Source: Pictodentalium vernedei
Taxonomy: Eukaryota; Mollusca; Scaphopoda; Dentaliida; Dentaliidae
DNA: 64,000 nucleotides
Reading direction: 5' to 3'
Assembly (NCBI GenBank): GCA_031216915.1
Contig: CM062294.1
Coordinates: 388,607,217-388,671,216 of the forward strand
Under the pieces are notes generated by a model. It made no database searches. It was not told where the DNA came from and saw only the letters and a program-made list of their open reading frames with translations. Made by a program: the position numbers and the translations under genes. Shown in pieces: positions 59,171 through 64,000 of the stretch. Each line of letters begins with the position of its first letter. Position 1 is the stretch's first letter.

Positions 59171-59578
59171 AATCAAAAACAATTTTGGATAGCTTGATAA
59201 AAGGATACAATCCACTTGCACACAATGAAAAGCAGAGCACATAAAATAAGTTGTTCACAAAGAATAACAGCAAAGTAGCACGAGTCACAAAAATTTCCGA
59301 CCATGTACAAATGGCGGAAATAAAAGGAATTGACGTCACGGTTGTTGCACATGCGCTCGGTAAATGCAAGAGGTTTGCAGACAGAGTACCTGTAATTTAG
59401 AGCGCTGGTCTTGCTCGACCCTTTTTTCGATCTTTTTCGTGCTTTTGCACTTGTTTGGAAAAGTTCTCTAAAAGCTTGAGTTAGTTCCGAAGTAGGGCTT
59501 GCATTTACGTTACAGCCAATTGTAAACAACTGTGAGTAGGTTGAAAAGAAATAATAGATTACAATTATATGATTATAC
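59171..59578. other. Region 5' of DIRS C gag
   Basis: May contain the element's 5' untranslated sequence and terminal repeat. TGACGTCA at about 59331-59338 is a palindromic cAMP-response-type octamer, and TGCACATGCGC follows. No match to the tips of A or B was seen, so no boundary can be set. Confidence 0.4.
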
Positions 59579-59765
59579 AGTGGGAACACTGTTAATTGAA
59601 CAGCCACTTTTCCAATGAAAAGTATTCAATTAACAGGAGAATTCAATTAACAGGGATTGTGTCACTTTCCTGTATTCTAAAGATAAACTTAGCATTTATT
59701 CTATTATATCTTCTTTGACAGGGTTCCATACTCTATGTCAAACAAGATATAACAGACTAGAGAAT
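59579..59765. mobile_element. pogo-like MITE fragment
   Basis: Begins next to TA with CAGTGGGAACACTGTTAATT, then GTATTCAATTAACAGGAGAA and TGTGTCACTTTCCTGTATTC. These are the inverse of 46740-46897. The distal end has been lost. Confidence 0.6.
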
Positions 59766-61660
59766 TGTAATTTGTTGGACAAATTATGGGCTTTCCCAAC
59801 TTTTTAATGTGAAAAGGCAAACTGTATTGTACACAAAACTATTGATCAGTTTTGAAGATAGAAAAATATAGTTGAAGCAAAGTTTTTTGTGATGCTACTA
59901 GGTTTTATGCAGCCAAAACAGATATTTGAGATAAAACAGGACATCAAAACATTTAACACAAACTTTGCTCTTCAATAATTACTGAATATTTTCATGGAAA
60001 GCAAAACGAGCCATGTCCGTTTTGCTTTGGAAAAAATAAGTACAGATGAATCATGGGCATACGGGCCAGGGTGTCTGGGAGGACTATGCCCCCTCCCCCA
60101 CTCCTGAGTAGGGAAGGAACTGAAAATTTTGGGCAATTCAGTTGCCAGAAATGACCAAATCAAGCAGGCAGGGAGACTATTTTTCTTACAACAATGACGT
60201 GAATGGTGTATGGTTAATGTCGGGCAGGCAGGCAGGCAGGCAGGCAGGCCTGTATAACAACTCAACAACTGTACTCTTTCACACTGGCATGCACCCTTAA
60301 AGTTGGTCAATTTTATAGAAAAAAATGCTATATTCATGTCATTTTTAGCCAACAGGGGTTAAATTTGAAATATTTGCGTGGTAATTTTGTTGCATCATAT
60401 TATGCTCTAAATATTTGGAAAATCAGAGCTAAATACCTGCAAACAATTTTGAGACTTTTGAAAAATGGTGAAATTTTGATGGTTTTGGCAGAATATTTTG
60501 AAAATACTGTTTTCACGAATACGACGATACCTCATTTCACTTTCCAGAGACCTGTCATCAATCACAGCTTGAGTTTCTGATAAGAGACAAGGAAGAATCT
60601 TGAATCTTGGTATAAGAATTAACAAGTACAATTTGAGGGTACTCCAATTCAATGAAGGCCCGACAACTGGGTGAGGGTTAAAACTTTGAATAAAACATAT
60701 AACAGCTAAATTGTTCTAGGAATAATGTCCTATCTTCTCATGGGAAGTGTTTTGAGATAATATGGCTCCCGTGCAGACAAATCACATGTAAAAGTTGGTA
60801 AAAATAACAATTGTTCCGACAGTACAATGGGAAGTCTCAGATCTGCCAAGGGTTATTTAATAATAACATATAAAACAAAAGTTGTCATACCTTTACTGCT
60901 GCATGCAGCCATAGAAAACATTCAGCACTCAATCATTCAGAAATGGAGTAAATGGTCCATTAAACTTACCAAATTCTGAAAAAATGGGAGTTTTTTTGGA
61001 CAGTACCTATTTTTATGCAACCAGAATGGGCATATGGTGAAACTTTACAAGCAAGCTTACAACAGCAAATATGCTCGGTAGTCAATTGTGAATATGGACA
61101 TGCAAAGTGTTTGAAATTAACCCTTTCCAAAATGAAATAAAAAGCAACCAAAGTTGGCTAATTTTCAAACGGTACACTTATTCTCGCCTTCGTTGTGCTT
61201 GAGGGTTAAATCTGAGATTAAAGTGTAAACAGCAACTTTCTTCCACAATCATTGTTGCATCTATCCATACCAAAACAATTGTTACAACAACCTTGAAATT
61301 AGATACATTTACCCTTGAAGTTGGTCAATTTTGAAGAAAAAAATCTATATTCGTGTCATTTTTGGCCAATGGGGGTGGGGGTTAATTTTGAAATATTTTT
61401 GTGGTGATTTTGGTATATCATGTTATGCTCTAAATGTGTGGGAAATTTGAGCTAAATAATTATTAACAATTTTGAGACATTTGAAAAATGGTGAAATTTT
61501 GATGGTTTTGGCAGAATATTTTGAAAATAAGCGGTTTCGCAGACATGACGATACCTCATTTCACTAGATTTTATGACAATACATGAGTATGCCAAATTTG
61601 GTTGAAATCGTACAGCTTGTTTTTGAGCAGTGCAACAGACAAAATTGACGGTGGAAAAAA
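59766..61660. repeat. Intergenic or intron DNA with a 245-bp direct repeat
   Basis: Two copies of a segment of about 245 bp (60295-60545 and 61310-61565) share GTCAATTTT, CATATTATGCTCTAAAT-like and TTTTGGCAGAATATTTTGAA text. A short (GGCA)7 tract lies near 60223-60249. No exon of the LRP1-like gene was found. Confidence 0.5.
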
Positions 61661-62943
61661 ATGAAAGTGTCAATGACACTGTAGCTTATCTTGACCTTAT
61701 GGTATATTTTGGGGATTAATGTCATAATTACTCAACTTTTATGTTACATTCAAGTAAATTGTACCATAATTATTGACTTTTTGTTGTCTATCAGAAACTA
61801 CAGATTTTTTTGGCTTTAAAATGTGTTTTGGATATTTTCAGTGATTTTATGCCCCCAAAAAATCCATTCCATGGACCCTTCCTCCCTCCCAAACACCCAC
61901 CCTATGGGGGTGAACTGGGTGCATTTTTTTTGCATGAAATCACTCAAAACACATTTTAAAGCAAAAGAAACAAATGCATCCCAGCCATACCCCCATGGGG
62001 TTTATTGGGAGAAGTTTTTTGTTCTTTCATAAAACCACTTAAAATTCATCAAAACTCATTCTAAAGCAAAAAAAAAAAAAAAAAAAAATTCACCCTACAG
62101 ACCTCAACCCACTCTTCCCACAGCCCCATTGCATGAGGTGAAATTTCTTTTCTTTTTTTTTTTTTTTTTTTTTGGGGGGGGGGGATTAAAATTTGCTTTG
62201 GAGAATTTTGAGTGATTCCATGTATAAAACAAAATAAAAAATAAAAATTTCCTCCTATGGACCTCCTGGTCCTGTTAAACCCTCTGGGTTTAACTTAGTG
62301 GGTTTTTTTTCATGAAATCACTCAAAATGCTCCAAAAATGCATAAAAAATTAAAGAAAATTAAAAAAATTCCCCCATGGGACCCTACCCACTCATTAATC
62401 AAAATGAGTCAGATTTAACACCTGAAACATTTAATTAGGTCACTGACAGTCATGTTCATCATATTGCACTCAACACATAATAAATGAAGTAAACCTTTCC
62501 AACACCAGCGAGTCTATCCCAAGTTATTCAATGTGACTGGTTCCATAAGGTGAATATTTTTTTACTTTAAAAAGCATTTTGGAGGATTTTGAGTAATTTA
62601 AAAAACAATTCACGACTGCCTGCCCGGGGCATCTTATATGGTCAACTGGGTGAATTTGGGGGGGTTTTTGCATCAAATCACTTTCATCCACTGGGACCCC
62701 CCCCCCCCCCCCCCCCCGCATGTGGTGAACTAGGTGAACAATTTTTTTCCTTGGCCTTAAAATGTGTTTTGGGGCATTTTTAGTGATTTCATGCAGAAAA
62801 AAAAAAAATTGAATCGCTCCGTGGATGAAATTTGGGTTTGGGAAAGCCTAATGAAAAAAAAAAAAAAAAAGAGAAGAAAAATTTTTAAAAACAAGAATAA
62901 CAAGAGTCTTTCCCAAACTGGGTTTGAGAAAGCCTAAAAAAAA
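61661..62943 (+). mobile_element. GTGTCA-family 5' end and low-complexity tandem units
   Basis: Starts ATGAAAGTGTCAATGACACT, then GTAGCTTATCTTGACC. Diverged units of about 130-150 bp follow, with TTAAAATGTGTTTTGG, AGTGATTTCATGC and ACCCATGGGG-type text, plus A, T, C and G homopolymers (62077-62089, 62151-62183, 62698-62717). Near 62898 a second terminus, ACAAGAGTCTTTCCCAAACT, with an inverted partner, ends in CCTAAAA. No 3' end of the first element was identified. Confidence 0.45.
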
Positions 62944-64000
62944 ACAAGAGGCCCCACGGGGCCTGAAGTGCTCATCTTGAACAGAACACAACAGAACACA
63001 ATATAAACAGAGTCCAAGAATGAGTCAACATTAAGCAATCCATCTTCAAAGGATACACTGTCAATCCTTGAGTCCTTCAGGAGTGACAAAAATAATCCGG
63101 GCATCATGCCTTTTCTTCAGTTGATCATAATGTAAAATGTAGAGCTCCCCTATGAAGCCCCTTGATACAACCTATGTGGATTAATCTCAGTTACACACCT
63201 CCAGAGGGAACTGAATACAAAATTTTTAATTCTTCAGCAACATGGCCAATTCTGGCTCCCATAGGGAGCCCAAATATTAACCCAGGTTCTCGATTTGAAG
63301 ACAGTTGAATCTGACTTCCCTAGAGATGTTGTGTGCCAAATATGAAAGCATCATTCTGACTGTTAGATCTGAAGAAGAGAAATTTTAAAGAAATTTCTTC
63401 ATATTGCACTAAGTTAAAATTTGGGCTACCATAGCAAGCCCAAATATTAACCTATGGATACAATTTGAACAAACTTGAATCTGACCCCCCTTGAGATGTT
63501 GTATATCAAATATGAAAGCATTCTGACTAGCGGATCTGAAGAAGAAGATTTTTGAAGAAATTCCCTCATATTGTATTAAGTTAAATTTCAGGTTCCCATA
63601 TGGAGCCCAAATATTAACCCAGCCACTCAAATTGAACAAAGTTGATTCTGACTCCCCTAGAGATGTTGTATACCAAATATGAAAGCATTCTGACTGGTGG
63701 ATCTGAAGAAGAAAAAAAAAGAAATTTCTTCATGTCGCATACCATACCATAGTGGGCACAAATATATACCTAGGGATCTCATTTGAACAAACTTGAATCT
63801 GACCCCCCCTAGAGATGTTGCATACCAAATATGATAGCATTCTGGCTGGTGGATCTAAGATTTTTAAAAATGATCCCCCATATTGAACTAAGTTAAAATT
63901 TGGGCTTCCGTAGGAAGCCTAAATATTAACCTAAGGACTTGGTTTGAACAATCTTGAATCTGACCCTCATAACAATGATGTATACCAAACATTAAAAGAT
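62944..64000 (+). mobile_element. Helentron-like element, GGCCCC family, cut by window edge
   Basis: Starts ACAAGAGGCCCCACGGGGCC, then GTGCTCATCTTGAAC. The first ~700 bp match 11671-12400 very closely, including the same order of units. The 3' end lies beyond the window. Confidence 0.75.

Noticed and set aside
59331-59338. TGACGTCA as the DIRS C promoter element
   Set aside because: A single octamer without an identified start site or conservation between copies; mentioned only as seen.

Overview
This is animal nuclear DNA, most likely from a mollusc and probably a bivalve. That assignment is inferred from the repeat mix: DIRS-type tyrosine-recombinase retrotransposons, a tRNA-derived SINE, and many non-autonomous Helitron/Helentron-like elements carrying tandem repeats and (CAGA)n tracts. 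There is no bacterial gene organisation. The only host gene I can support is on the minus strand: four short exons of an LRP1-type low-density lipoprotein receptor-related protein. They lie at 49257-49132, 35370-35216, 10718-10622 and 5822-5660. They encode a calcium-binding EGF module followed by the start of a YWTD beta-propeller. Splice sites and phases join all four exons without a break. The gene continues off both edges of the window.

The introns are almost entirely transposable elements. Three DIRS-like elements lie in the same (minus) orientation as the gene: A (1 to about 4847, cut by the window edge), B (15994-22594, complete with terminal and internal complementary repeats) and C (about 53905-59170, truncated inside its recombinase). 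All three carry disabling mutations. Element B sits inside another repeat, and a neighbouring tandem copy of that repeat gives an unoccupied version of the insertion site. This fixes both ends of B to the base.

The other large component is a set of seven or so Helentron-like non-autonomous families. They share one plan: a short 5' palindrome, a subterminal motif that is the reverse complement of the 3' end, a central tandem array with units of about 140-370 bp, and a 3' hairpin ending in CTAA. Clear copies lie at 11671-13682, 15473-23376 (split by DIRS B), 23378-25234, 25821-28197 (with another family nested in it), 29816-32010, 32012-32901, 37103-40373, 40793-41709, 43231-46397, 47092-48621 and 62944 to the window end. 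Two families meet end to end at 23376/23378 and at 32010/32012.

Smaller elements include three hAT-like MITEs with exact 8-bp target duplications (14778-14966, 37609-38762, 42221-42779), TTAA-flanked palindromic MITEs, a pogo/Tigger-like MITE, SINE copies and several fold-back elements. A (CAGA)n block of about 700 bp lies at 52443-53138. The remaining stretches are AT-rich intron DNA with no recognisable gene.
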